Below are positions 39,749-48,108 of a stretch of DNA of 64,000 nt, piece after piece. The notes beneath the pieces are model-generated. The model saw nothing but the letters and a program-made list of their open reading frames with translations, was not told the origin of the DNA and searched no databases. The translations under genes and the position numbers were made by a program. The DNA comes from Myxococcaceae bacterium. GTDB taxonomy: Bacteria; Myxococcota; Myxococcia; Myxococcales; Myxococcaceae. How positions within the stretch are numbered: position 1 is the stretch's first letter; each line of letters opens with the position of its first letter. Location of the stretch: the NCBI GenBank assembly GCA_016926755.1, contig JAFGNZ010000216.1, positions 1-64,000 on the forward strand. Reading direction: 5' to 3'.

Positions 39749-39803
39749 GGGAGGGCTCCTGTACCTTCCGCGCTGCAGTTCCCTTTCACCCTCGGGAGTT
39801 CCC

Positions 39804-40400
39804 ATGAAGATGCGTTGGATGGCAGTCGCGGTGATCGCCCTCATGGCTTCGGCGTGCGGCGGCGTGGAGGACGAGTCCACCGATACGCAGGCCGTGGACA
39901 CGGTCAGCGCCGCGGGCATCGGCTCTGAGACCGAGCTCGCCAGCGGTGGCCCCTGCGGCTCCAATTACTGTGGCAAGGGCACGTTTTGCTGCAACCCGGG
40001 ATGTGGCGTCTGCGCGCCCCTGGGTGGTGGATGTCCGGACGTCATGTGCAACGTGACGGAGACGCCGGAGGAGCCCTCCAGCGCCGCGGCCCTCGGCTCC
40101 GAGACCGAGCTCGCCAGCGGTGGCCCCTGTGGCTCCAACTACTGTGGCGCGGGCACGTTCTGCTGCAACCCGAGCTGTGGCGTCTGCGCGCCTCTGGGCG
40201 GTGGGTGTCTGGACGTGGTGTGCGACGTGGCGCAGGTGGCGCCGGAGGAGTCCCAGAAGGCCGCGGTGCAGCAGGCCCCGGAGGAGTCCCTCAGCACCTC
40301 GTGTGGCGGTGTGGTGTGCGGCGCTGGCACCTACTGCTGCAACCCGAGCTGCGGCATCTGCGCTCCGAAGGGCGCGTCCTGCATCGACATCGCGTGCTGA
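39804..40400 (+). CDS. Lipoprotein with three eight-cysteine modules
   Basis: A 198-residue predicted lipoprotein: the signal peptide ends in LMASACGG (Cys 18). Three modules follow with exactly the same cysteine spacing, C-x4-C-x5-CC-x3-C-x2-C-x6-C-x4-C, at residues 51-82, 109-140 and 167-198. Modules 1 and 2 are also nearly identical in flanking sequence (GSETELASGGPCGSNYCG), while module 3 has diverged. The CGxGTFCCNPxCGxCAP text suggests a small disulphide knot. Linkers between modules are Glu/Ala/Pro-rich. Function is unknown; adhesion, inhibition or matrix roles are possible for exported knots. It converges with the tolC-like gene over a strong hairpin. Confidence 0.8.
   Translation: MKMRWMAVAVIALMASACGGVEDESTDTQAVDTVSAAGIGSETELASGGPCGSNYCGKGTFCCNPGCGVCAPLGGGCPDVMCNVTETPEEPSSAAALGSETELASGGPCGSNYCGAGTFCCNPSCGVCAPLGGGCLDVVCDVAQVAPEESQKAAVQQAPEESLSTSCGGVVCGAGTYCCNPSCGICAPKGASCIDIAC
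39921..40223 (+). repeat. Coding tandem repeat (modules 1 and 2 of the Cys-rich lipoprotein)
   Basis: The segments 39921-40049 and 40095-40223 encode GSETELASGGPCG... through the eighth cysteine and are almost identical at DNA level, so this is a recent internal duplication. A third, diverged unit lies at 40302-40397. Confidence 0.8.
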
Positions 40401-40466
40401 GCGCCGCGTGAGCGGGGAGGGGAGGCGCCCGTGCCTCCCCGTCCTCGCCGCGGGCCTCACGGCGCC
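40401..40466. terminator. Bidirectional terminator-like hairpin
   Basis: The inner stem GGGGAGGC/GCCTCCCC (40419-40426 with 40433-40440, loop of six) sits within an outer near-perfect pairing of 40401-40412 with 40456-40465. It lies between the converging Cys-rich lipoprotein and tolC-like genes and overlaps the latter's last codons. Confidence 0.6.
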
Positions 40467-41887
40467 GGCGTGGCGGGTGGCGCCTCCACAGCGGGCGCGG
40501 GCGTCGGGGCCTCTCCCGTAGAGGCCTCCGTGGAGAGCCTGGGCGGAGGGAACGCGCCCACCGCCTTGAGCAGCCGCAGCGCCGCGAGCGAGGCCTGGAG
40601 CCGCTCGGCCACCAGCCCCACCTCGGCCGAGGTGAGCGCGGTGTTCGCGTCCGCCACCTCCAGGTACGTGGCCACGCCCGCCTTGAAGCTGATGTCCGTC
40701 AGCCGCTGCGTCTCCCGCGCCAGCTCCACCGCCTCGCGGGCCTTGTCGCGGTTGGCCAGGGCGCTCGCGAGCTCCAGCTGGAAGCGCGCCACCTCCTCCC
40801 GCGCGCGCGCCTCGGAGGCCTGCCGCGTCGCCTCGGCCTCCGCCACCCTGGCGGACTGCTCGCTCAGCTCGGCCTCGCGCAGGCCGCCGTCCCAGATCGT
40901 CCACGAGGCCGCCAGCGTCACCAGCCACGCGGTGTTGCTCCCCGTGAAGCCGGCCGCGTTGCTCCACCGGTACGCCGCCGACACCCCCAGCGTCGGCAGG
41001 TAGGCGTACCAGGCGCCACGGCGCTGGGTCTCCGCCAGCGCCTCGCTCTGCCGCGCCGCCTCCACGTCCGGGCGCTGATCGAGCGCGCGCTCGGTCAGGT
41101 TCGCCTGCTCGGCGGGGAGCTGGGGCTCCGGCGGCGGCGCCAGCTCGAAGTCCGGGGGGCGCTGCAGCAGCGTGGCGAGCGCCAGCTTCGCGGAGGCCAG
41201 CGCGTTGCGCGAGCTCAGCAGATCCTGCTCGGCGCGCGTCCGGTCCAGCTGCGCGCGCAGCAGCGCCACCCGCGTCACCGTGCCCGCCTCGAAGCGCGCC
41301 TTCGTGTCCTTCTCGCGCGTCTGGTTCAGCTCCAGCAGCCGCGCCTGCGCCGTGAGCGCGGCCTGGGAGGCGGCGGCGCCGTAGTACGCCTGCGCGACGA
41401 TGAAGAGGATCTCCCGCCGCTGCGCCTCGGTGTTCAGCTCCGCCAGGCGCTCGGCCTGGGAGGCCGCCTGGATGGCCACCCACAGCGAGGGGACGATGAG
41501 GGCCTGGCGCAGCTCCACCTGCGCGTTGAGCGCGTTGCGCGGTTGGATGAGCACGTCGATGGACTCGAGCGTGACGGTGTCCAGGGTGGTGGGGGTGCCG
41601 GTGCCCTCGCCCGGGCCGCTGGTAGGCACCCCCACGTCACGGATGGCCGTGCGCTGCGGGAACACGAAGCGCGCCTCCTCCGAGTTGCGCGTATAGGAGC
41701 CGCTGGCGCTGACGGTGGGCAGGTAGCCTGCCCAGGCCTTGCGGGAAGCCTGCTCGGCCTGCTGGAGCCGAGCCCGCGCCGCCTTCAGATCCAGGTTCTT
41801 GCGTTGGGCCTCGTCCAGCGCCTCGTCCAGCGTGAGCACTGGCGCCGCGGTCGTCACCGTGAGGGCCAGCGCCAGAAGGGGCGTCAT
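40457..41887 (-). CDS. TolC-like outer membrane efflux protein
   Basis: A 476-residue outer membrane factor: a short signal peptide (MTPLLALALTVTTAAPVLTL), then two tandem TolC repeats of long helices with beta segments. Examples are LDEALDEAQRKNLDLKAARA, AQVELRQALIVPSLWVAIQA in repeat 1, and DQRPDVEAARQSEALAETQR with ADANTALTSAEVGLVAERLQ in repeat 2. The Ala/Pro tail at the end is low complexity. TolC trimers form the exit duct of efflux and type I secretion machines. No inner-membrane pump or adaptor is adjacent, so it serves a pump encoded elsewhere. The ATG at 41887 follows AGGGAGG. It is divergent from a MarR-type regulator with an operator in between, which suggests regulated efflux. 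Confidence 0.9.
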   Translation of the reverse strand: MTPLLALALTVTTAAPVLTLDEALDEAQRKNLDLKAARARLQQAEQASRKAWAGYLPTVSASGSYTRNSEEARFVFPQRTAIRDVGVPTSGPGEGTGTPTTLDTVTLESIDVLIQPRNALNAQVELRQALIVPSLWVAIQAASQAERLAELNTEAQRREILFIVAQAYYGAAASQAALTAQARLLELNQTREKDTKARFEAGTVTRVALLRAQLDRTRAEQDLLSSRNALASAKLALATLLQRPPDFELAPPPEPQLPAEQANLTERALDQRPDVEAARQSEALAETQRRGAWYAYLPTLGVSAAYRWSNAAGFTGSNTAWLVTLAASWTIWDGGLREAELSEQSARVAEAEATRQASEARAREEVARFQLELASALANRDKAREAVELARETQRLTDISFKAGVATYLEVADANTALTSAEVGLVAERLQASLAALRLLKAVGAFPPPRLSTEASTGEAPTPAPAVEAPPATPAP

Positions 41888-42046
41888 CGGGATCCTCCCT
41901 GGGCCCGCGGAGGCGCGGGCATCCATCGTCAGCAAGTCTGGATGCAGCACACCCGAGCTATGCACGCCAGGGAGAAGTGGGCCGTGCGCAGAGTGTTGGA
42001 CGCGAGGGCCTGCCCCGTTCGGGGGCGGCGAGGGTGGAGGTTGTCG

Positions 42047-42069
42047 TTCTCAATGGTTGAGAATCTCAA
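42047..42069. promoter_or_regulatory. Overlapping palindromes, probable MarR operator
   Basis: TTCTCAA (42047-42053) and TTGAGAA (42057-42063) are perfect inverted repeats with a 3-base spacer. The second arm also pairs with TCTCAA at 42064-42069 (TTGAGA-A-TCTCAA). The site lies 28 bases before the MarR start in the divergent tolC/marR region, the usual place for autoregulation. Confidence 0.6.
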
Positions 42070-42096
42070 TTGTCGAGGTGTGCCGAGCGAATTACC

Positions 42097-42618
42097 ATGA
42101 AGGGTATGAGCAGGACGCAAGGGGACAGGGTGGAGGCCCGCGCACGAAAGAGCGGCGAGGCGGCGGAGTCACTTCGGGCCGAGGAGGAGCTGGCGCGCGA
42201 GGCCTGGGCGCCGCTGTTCGAGCTCATCCAGGAGCAGATGCGGCAGTTCCCGGTGCTGGCGGCGGAGTTCGAGCTGTCACCGGTGCAGGCGCACGCGCTG
42301 CGAATGCTGGGGTACGAGCCCCAGCCCATGAGCGCGCTGGCGGGCCACCTGTCGTGTGATGCCTCGAACGTGACAGGCCTGGTGGATCGGCTGGAGGGGC
42401 GGGGGCTGGTGGAGCGGCGCAACGCCGAGCACGATCGGCGGGTGAAGCTGCTGTGCCTCACGGAGGCGGGCCAGGAGGTGCGGCGGCGGCTGATGGAGCG
42501 GATGGCCGAGCCGCCGGCGGCCATCTCCGCGCTGAGCTCGGCGGAGCTGCGCATGCTGCGGGACGTGATGCGGCGCGCGGTGGAGAAGCTGGGCGCGCCC
42601 GGGGGCAAGCCGGACTAA
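42097..42618 (+). CDS. MarR-family transcriptional regulator
   Basis: A 173-residue winged-helix regulator with a charged N-terminal tail. The DNA-binding part reads ELSPVQAHALRMLG, then MSALAGHLSCDASNVTGLVD (recognition helix), and the wing RLEGRGLVERRNAEHDRRVK, which carries the conserved DxR. Such dimers repress efflux or stress genes and release DNA on binding small phenolic ligands. It is divergent from the tolC-like gene, with a clear palindromic site between them. The start is either 42097 or the next in-frame ATG at 42106. Its stop overlaps that of tonB by three bases in convergent orientation. Confidence 0.88.
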   Translation: MKGMSRTQGDRVEARARKSGEAAESLRAEEELAREAWAPLFELIQEQMRQFPVLAAEFELSPVQAHALRMLGYEPQPMSALAGHLSCDASNVTGLVDRLEGRGLVERRNAEHDRRVKLLCLTEAGQEVRRRLMERMAEPPAAISALSSAELRMLRDVMRRAVEKLGAPGGKPD

Positions 42619-43400
42619 TCCAGCAGGAAGGTATAGGAGTACTTCATCTCGGTGGAGACGGGCTCGCCGCCCTTGATGGCGGGCTTGAAGCGGAAGCGCT
42701 TGATGGCGTCGCGCGCGGCCTCGTTCAGCCCGTAGCCCGGGCCGGAGATGATCTTCGCGGCCACCACCTTGCCCTCGGGATCAATGGTGATGGAGAGCGT
42801 CACCGTGCCCTCGATGCCGGCGCGCCGGGCCTCCTCGGGGTAGGGAATCTTCACCTCGGAGGCCACCTGCGGCTCGCGGTCCACCTGGTAGATGGGGGTG
42901 TACCTGGGGGCCGCGTACTGCTGGACCTCCTTCGGATCCTTGGCGCGCGTGTCCACCTTGCCGTAGGCGGTGTTGCCCACCGGGGCCGCGAAGCCGCCGG
43001 CGCTGGTGGTGGAGGACATGGAGATGCCCACCACGAGCGGCACGGGCTTGGTGGGCTCCGGGGGCGGCTCGTTGGGCGGAGGCGGGGCCTCCTCGGGGGG
43101 AGGCGGGGGCGGCTTCACGGCCTCGGCCACCTTGATCGGCGGCGGCTTGGGCGGTTTCACCTTGGGCGGGGGAGGCTTGGGCTCCTCCTTGGGCGGCTCG
43201 GGCGGCGGGGGCGGGGGCTTCTGCACCTCCACCATCACCAGCTCCACCGGCTTCTGGGCGGCGGTGAGCTCGCGCTCCTTCATCCGGCTGAGCGCGAGCA
43301 GGCCCAGGCCATGCATCGCCACCGAGACGAGCACGAACACCAGCGCCCACGGCGACGAGCGGCGAGGAGGCAGAGGGCTGTCGAGGACCGCCTGGCTCAT
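42615..43400 (-). CDS. TonB-family energy transducer
   Basis: A 261-residue TonB-type protein: one N-terminal transmembrane helix (about 18-38, WALVFVLVSVAMHGLGLLAL), a long Pro/Lys/Glu-rich spacer spanning the periplasm, and a C-terminal domain with IPYPEEARRAGIEGTVTLSI and AIKRFRFKPAIKGGEPV. It couples the proton motive force, through ExbB/ExbD, to outer-membrane receptors. The genes for exbB and exbD lie immediately upstream in the same orientation with short gaps. The TonB-dependent receptor is not in the window. Confidence 0.92.
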   Translation of the reverse strand: MSQAVLDSPLPPRRSSPWALVFVLVSVAMHGLGLLALSRMKERELTAAQKPVELVMVEVQKPPPPPPEPPKEEPKPPPPKVKPPKPPPIKVAEAVKPPPPPPEEAPPPPNEPPPEPTKPVPLVVGISMSSTTSAGGFAAPVGNTAYGKVDTRAKDPKEVQQYAAPRYTPIYQVDREPQVASEVKIPYPEEARRAGIEGTVTLSITIDPEGKVVAAKIISGPGYGLNEAARDAIKRFRFKPAIKGGEPVSTEMKYSYTFLLD

Positions 43401-43417
43401 GGATCCGGCGCCTGGCC

Positions 43418-43858
43418 TCAGGGGCTCGTGGGGACGGCCGCGGGGGCGGGGGCGGCGTCCTTCTGGATGTTGAGGGCGAACTTGGCGATGCCCTGGCCCT
43501 TCACCACGTCGATGAGCCGCATCACCCGGCCGTACGGGAGGACTTGATCCGCGCTGATGATGGCGCGGGTGTCCTTGTCCTTGGCCACCGCCTCGGCCAC
43601 CCGGCGGGCCAGCTCGTCCTCGGCCACCTCCGTGCCGTCGTAGAAGAGCTTGCCGTCCTTGTCGAGCACGACGTTGACCAGGCCCTGCACCGTCTCTCCG
43701 CCGTGGGCGGCCCGGGGCAGATCCACCTCCACCGTCTCGCGGACGATGAAGTTGGCCGTCACCATGAAGATGATGAGCAGCACCAGCACGATGTCCACCA
43801 GCGGGGTGACGTTGATGCCGGTGATCTCCTCGTCATCGTCTTGCGCGCCGCCGGCCAT
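43418..43858 (-). CDS. ExbD/TolR-family biopolymer transport protein
   Basis: A 146-residue protein with one N-terminal helix carrying the conserved Asp in [20 protein letters not shown] (proton-binding site of ExbD/TolR) and a periplasmic domain ([33 protein letters not shown]). The C-terminal Ala/Pro tail is short. It lies between exbB and tonB, three bases after exbB, so the three genes form one energiser operon. Confidence 0.92.
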   Translation of the reverse strand: MAGGAQDDDEEITGINVTPLVDIVLVLLIIFMVTANFIVRETVEVDLPRAAHGGETVQGLVNVVLDKDGKLFYDGTEVAEDELARRVAEAVAKDKDTRAIISADQVLPYGRVMRLIDVVKGQGIAKFALNIQKDAAPAPAAVPTSP

Positions 43859-43861
43859 GGC

Positions 43862-44560
43862 CTAGTGCCCCTCTCCGGCCGCGGGAGCCTTGCGCCCCTC
43901 GGCCCGCAGGCTGCCCACCAGCGCGTAGCCCAGGGCGTTGGTGCGGCTGGTGAGCGTCTTGAGCTGGCGGTTGAAGACGTTGAAGGCGACGACGGCGGGG
44001 ATGGCCACCGCCAGGCCCACGGCCGTGGCCACCAGGGCCTCGGAGATGCCGGCCATCACGGTCTGCTGGATGGCGGCGCCCTTCACGTTGGCGGCGCCCA
44101 GATCATGGAAGGCCTTGATGATGCCCAGCACGGTGCCGAACAGGCCGATGAAGGGGGCGTTGTTGCCCAGCGTGCCGAGGAAGGACAGGTAGCGCTCGTA
44201 CTGGGGGCGCTCGCGGGCGACGGTGGAGGCGATCACCTGCTCCACGGTGTCCGGGCCCTGGGCGGTGGAGGCCAGGCCCTCGCGGAGGACGGCGGCCTCC
44301 ATGCCCTTCTTGCCCTGGATGGCGGCGCGCACGGCCTCGAAGTCGCCGCGGGTCAGCTTGATCACCAGGCTCTCCGAGTCCGGCAGCCGGTGGGTGGCGA
44401 AGTAGACGGCGCGCTCGAGCATGAGGGCGATGGAGAGCACGGACAGGACGACGAGCAGCCACAGCACCCATTCGGCGCTGGAGAGGGTGACGCCGAGCAG
44501 CTTGCGGCTCAGCCAGCCGATCTGCTCGGGGGCCTGAGCGAAGAGGAGGAGGGACGTCAT
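43862..44560 (-). CDS. ExbB/TolQ/MotA-family proton channel
   Basis: A 232-residue membrane protein with three hydrophobic regions: [20 protein letters not shown], then [20 protein letters not shown] and [20 protein letters not shown], the standard ExbB layout. With ExbD it forms the pentamer-dimer proton channel that drives TonB. The ATG at 44560 was chosen from the family's N-terminal length; the open frame upstream is unlike coding. The 233 bases upstream, up to the toxin-immunity locus, should hold its promoter; I see no clear Fur-type site there. Confidence 0.9.
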   Translation of the reverse strand: MTSLLLFAQAPEQIGWLSRKLLGVTLSSAEWVLWLLVVLSVLSIALMLERAVYFATHRLPDSESLVIKLTRGDFEAVRAAIQGKKGMEAAVLREGLASTAQGPDTVEQVIASTVARERPQYERYLSFLGTLGNNAPFIGLFGTVLGIIKAFHDLGAANVKGAAIQQTVMAGISEALVATAVGLAVAIPAVVAFNVFNRQLKTLTSRTNALGYALVGSLRAEGRKAPAAGEGH

Positions 44561-44793
44561 GGAACCTGGATCTGAAGAGTGGGCACCGGCAGAACACCGG
44601 CCCTGCGTGAAAATGTCATCTGCCGGGTGTGTCACGGGTCCGCGAGGACCCCAAGGCTCAACGAAGAGCGTCGCATCCATTCTTCTCTGGGCCCAAAAAG
44701 TCAAATGAATCGGCAGGTTGGCGCTCGTTTCCTCGGGTGGAGGGGCACGGCTCGCAGGGGAGGTAGGTGAGTGTGCGCCCCCCCTGGGCGAGT

Positions 44794-45438
44794 TCACGAC
44801 TGTGAGGCCCGCAGTTCCTCGAGCCACTCGAGCGCGTCTTTGTCGTTGTCGGTCAAGAAGTCGAAACGGGTCGCGCGTACCTGCTCGATCAACGGTTCGT
44901 CCTGGACGACGAGGTCCACCATGTCCCACGGAAAGGTGACGTAGGAGAGCCCGCCCCCGACGGAGTCATCCGCCACCCTGCGTTCGAGGTAGTGCGAATA
45001 GAGATGAAAGAAGCGGTCCACGCTGGAGGCGATGGGGACGGCGAAGAGGGCTTCCATGGCTGAGATGAAGACGACGGGCTGGAGCCCCTGGGAGCGGGCC
45101 AGCTTGGGGACGGTGCCATAGTAGAAGGCGAATCCTGGCTCCCAGCCGAAAACGAGCGTGGAGCAGTACTGCACCTGACCGCGCTTCCTCAGCCATTGGT
45201 TTTTTGGGATGAGCCCTCCCTCTTCAGTGCTGGGGCCATAGAGGGCAAGGGTACCGAACTCAGCGGCGCCGAGGTGTTGGTACACGGCCGCGAGCTGCGG
45301 ATCGACGGGCTCCCCCAAGAGGATCGCTCCCTCAGTGGGAGCTGACGCCAAAGGCGGGGGTAGCTTCATCGAGAGCGAGTGCCGCCGGCAGACAGTCATG
45401 AGCCGGTCGAGCCCGGGGAGCATGGAACCAGTGGGCAT
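44794..45438 (-). CDS. Probable immunity protein (SUKH/SMI1-KNR4-like)
   Basis: A 214-residue soluble protein encoded 17 bases downstream of the lipoprotein toxin, in the position of an immunity gene. Parts such as LAAVYQHLGAAEFGTLALYG and VFISAMEALFAVPIASSVDR followed by FFHLYSHYLERR recall the SUKH fold (an N-terminal two-helix start, central strands, and an SxxxFL-like helix near the end). The match is at layout level, not exact. The C-terminus DFLTDNDKDALEWLEELRAS is acidic, suitable for binding a basic nuclease. No signal peptide is present, so it would protect from inside the cell. Confidence 0.55.
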   Translation of the reverse strand: MPTGSMLPGLDRLMTVCRRHSLSMKLPPPLASAPTEGAILLGEPVDPQLAAVYQHLGAAEFGTLALYGPSTEEGGLIPKNQWLRKRGQVQYCSTLVFGWEPGFAFYYGTVPKLARSQGLQPVVFISAMEALFAVPIASSVDRFFHLYSHYLERRVADDSVGGGLSYVTFPWDMVDLVVQDEPLIEQVRATRFDFLTDNDKDALEWLEELRASQS

Positions 45439-45455
45439 CTCGTTCTGTCCTGGCC

Positions 45456-47192
45456 TCAGCGAGAGAGCAGCACCTTGAGTTGAGCCACCTCGCTCAACGC
45501 AGCCCGCTCGGCGGTGGCGAGTGTGGAGGCATCCCTCACGTCATAGAGCTTGTCGAACCAGCGACCATAGTGACGATTGACGATATCGACCACCCGCTTG
45601 ACGTCTTGAGGCCTCAGCCGACTCGAGTGCTCCCTGAGGGAACTCCACACAATGTTGATGCTTTCATGGACGTTCCCATGCAGGCCCGCGAGGTTGGCCC
45701 TGCCGTTGATATCCAGCTTCGGGAAGAGGTGGGCGTACTCCATCGGGCAGATATGGTGCACTTGGTAGGACCTCATCCCCTCCGTACCCAGCAGCCTGGC
45801 GAGCTGGGGGTTGTGTAACTCGAAGTATTCCGTGCGTGACCACTCCCAGAGGCGCTGTTTCGTGCGGCGGTCCAGCGGAGTGCTCAGCAGACTCTCCAAG
45901 CGGCCCATCAGCCCCCGGAGCTGCTGCTTCTCTACCTCTGTGAGGGACTTGAGACCCTGCGACTCCGCCTTCATCCAGAGCTGTTGGAGGAGCGCACGAT
46001 CCTCGGGGGATGTACGCACCAGGAGGTTGCGGAACCAGCGCACCGCGCCCTTTCCTCCCTGAGCGAGGACGGAGGTGATGGTGGGGGCCGCTAGTTCGAT
46101 CAGCGCCAGGGCCCGCCTGATCAGCAGGCCACCCACGATGGCGTAGGCGAACTGTTCCAAGGAGATGCCCGCAGCCAGGATGGCGTACTCGCGCGACTGT
46201 TCCTGGAACTCGACGAGGATGGATTCGTGCAGTGCTCGGTATTCCTGGTGGATGTCAGCGACCTGCTTGGGGAGCGGTGGTGGTTCCGCCGTCCGCGCTT
46301 CCACGACACGCCAGCGAGGTCGGGCTTCGCCGGGCCGGTGTTCGCCCTCCAGTGAGAGGACCACCGTGCGCTCACCCAGGCCTCGCGTGAATGGCAGCAG
46401 AGTGCCCACGACCATCGAGACGGCTTGCTCGGAGGCGTGGAGGACAGGGCCGTCGCCAGAGGATTCCAACTCCGCCGGCTCCAGCCCCACAATTCGCTCA
46501 TCCTCCAGCGACACCCGCGCCACCAGCCGGGCGCTGCCGCCTTGAGGCACGGTGAGCAGCCGCGCCACGCGCCGGGCGGTCTCGAGCGCCTGCCGGTGTG
46601 TCTGCTCTGAGATACCTTTGCGCGCGGAGGGAATCATGCGGGTGTGCGCAGGAGTGGTATCCCTTGATGAGGTGTCGAGATCCACGCTCCAGTGCGTCTC
46701 CGCTCGCTCGAGCGTGAGCGTGACTTCTCGCGGATGGGCGCCGAGCAGGGAAGGGAGGGTGAGCGCGAAGTGTGGAAGGAAGGCTCCTCGGCCCACCGGG
46801 ATGGCAGGCCCCTCACCTTCTTCCAGACGACGCCAGGAGAGCAGCGTCAGCGCGCCGTCATGCGACCAGAAGCGAAACTCCCACTCCGCTCCTCGCGAGT
46901 CCGCAGTGCCCAGCACGCCCCAGAGTGTCTCCAGCGCGCGCTCAGCTTTGGCCTGTCGGGCTCGCTCCAGGGCTTCGGGCGTGGGCGCTGGATGGCGCCC
47001 AGGGGATGAAAGGAGAGGATCAGAGGACTCGCTGCCGGCGGAGCCATGTTGTGGCAGCTCATACCCGGAAAGCCCGAATCGCCTGAGTGAGGGAGCTGTT
47101 ACCGCGGAGGGCGCGCAGGCCTGCAGGAGGCAGGAGCTCAGCAGGATGAGCGTCGCGGAGTTGGGGATGAAGAGAGGACGGGCGGGTGTCAT
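45456..47192 (-). CDS. Lipoprotein toxin candidate with His-rich C-terminal nuclease-like domain (SitA-like)
   Basis: A 578-residue protein with a lipobox (CLLQACAPS, Cys 26). Domain order is a lipoprotein signal, a beta-rich region, a helical hydrophobic segment (AYAIVGGLLIRRALALIELA) and a C-terminal domain. The C-terminal domain carries YQVHHICPMEYAHLFP, NLAGLHGNVHESINIVWSSL and IVNRHYGRWFDKLYD. The HH, GxH and VH residues (479-480, 505, 509) look like a His-metal nuclease of the DUF2380/HNH-like myxobacterial lipoprotein group. In Myxococcus, such lipoprotein toxins (SitA) pass to kin by outer-membrane exchange, and cognate SitI gives immunity. The immunity gene follows 17 bases downstream. 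The family match is by eye. Confidence 0.6.
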   Translation of the reverse strand: MTPARPLFIPNSATLILLSSCLLQACAPSAVTAPSLRRFGLSGYELPQHGSAGSESSDPLLSSPGRHPAPTPEALERARQAKAERALETLWGVLGTADSRGAEWEFRFWSHDGALTLLSWRRLEEGEGPAIPVGRGAFLPHFALTLPSLLGAHPREVTLTLERAETHWSVDLDTSSRDTTPAHTRMIPSARKGISEQTHRQALETARRVARLLTVPQGGSARLVARVSLEDERIVGLEPAELESSGDGPVLHASEQAVSMVVGTLLPFTRGLGERTVVLSLEGEHRPGEARPRWRVVEARTAEPPPLPKQVADIHQEYRALHESILVEFQEQSREYAILAAGISLEQFAYAIVGGLLIRRALALIELAAPTITSVLAQGGKGAVRWFRNLLVRTSPEDRALLQQLWMKAESQGLKSLTEVEKQQLRGLMGRLESLLSTPLDRRTKQRLWEWSRTEYFELHNPQLARLLGTEGMRSYQVHHICPMEYAHLFPKLDINGRANLAGLHGNVHESINIVWSSLREHSSRLRPQDVKRVVDIVNRHYGRWFDKLYDVRDASTLATAERAALSEVAQLKVLLSR

Positions 47193-47204
47193 GGCCGGGA
47201 AGTT

Positions 47205-47981
47205 TCAGGCGGGGCGCCGGGCGGTGACGATGGGCTGGTAGAAGCCGCTCGCCTCGGGCATGTGCCAGCGCACGTCGTGGAAGCCGGCGGCGGTGAGGAA
47301 GCGGCTGAGCTCGTCTCGCTTGAGCGCGCGGTAGCGAGCCCGGGCGCTGGCGGTGGACCAGCCCTCGCCCTGGGGCTGGAGAATGAATTGCTCCACCTCG
47401 TAGCTGCGGCCGTCCGCGGACCAGGTCCACACCTGGAACACGAGCCGCCGCGCTGGGCCCTCGCCCAGCACGCGCACGGGCGTGGGGACGAGCTCCCCGG
47501 GTCGGGGCTCCATGGCGTCGTAATCGCGGATGGTGGCGATGAGCAGGCCCCCAGGGAGCAGCACCGCGCGCAGGTGGTGCGCGGCCGCGGCGAGCTCCGC
47601 GTCCTCGAGCAGGTGGGGGATCGAATTGTCACAGCTCAGGATCGCCTCGAAGCGCTGGGAGATCTGATCGCTCAGCGTGCGCAGGTCCGCGACCGCCAGG
47701 CCGCTCAGCCGCAGGCCGGCGGCCGCAGCTTCGCGCTCGGCTCGCGCGACGGCGGCGGGGCTGAGATCCGAGGCGAAGACGCGGTGCCCCAGGGCCGCCA
47801 GCCCGAGCGCCTGGGTGCCGATGCCGCAGCTGGCGTCCAGCACCTCCTTCGGCCCTTCGCCGAGCGCCTCTCGGAGGAGTCCGTCGAGGAGGGCGCCCTG
47901 CCGTGCTCGGCTGGCCGCCCAGTCAGCGAAGATGAGGTGATAGCCCTCCGCCAGCGCGTTGTAGAAGCTCGTCGGGTCCAT
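47205..47981 (-). CDS. Class I SAM-dependent methyltransferase
   Basis: A 258-residue methyltransferase: motif I VLDASCGIGTQALGLAALGH, followed by ASDLSPAAVARAEREAAAAG and the later strand LLPGGLLIATIRDY. The N-terminus FYNALAEGYHLIFADW is typical of this group, which includes enzymes acting on small molecules such as glycine or sarcosine, though no substrate can be assigned. It lies 12 bases upstream of the lipoprotein toxin on the same strand, so it may share its transcript. The ATG at 47981 was selected; the long frame upstream is a shadow of the coiled-coil gene on the other strand. Confidence 0.85.
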   Translation of the reverse strand: MDPTSFYNALAEGYHLIFADWAASRARQGALLDGLLREALGEGPKEVLDASCGIGTQALGLAALGHRVFASDLSPAAVARAEREAAAAGLRLSGLAVADLRTLSDQISQRFEAILSCDNSIPHLLEDAELAAAAHHLRAVLLPGGLLIATIRDYDAMEPRPGELVPTPVRVLGEGPARRLVFQVWTWSADGRSYEVEQFILQPQGEGWSTASARARYRALKRDELSRFLTAAGFHDVRWHMPEASGFYQPIVTARRPA

Positions 47982-48108
47982 GGGGCGAGTATGCAGTGTT
48001 TCTGCTCCCGGGCCCTTGCCGGACACCCTGGCGGCGGCCGCTTCCGTGCAGAAGCGGGCCCTCTGGCTTGTGGAAGCACCGCCGGGTGACCGACACTCTC
48101 CCCCGCCC

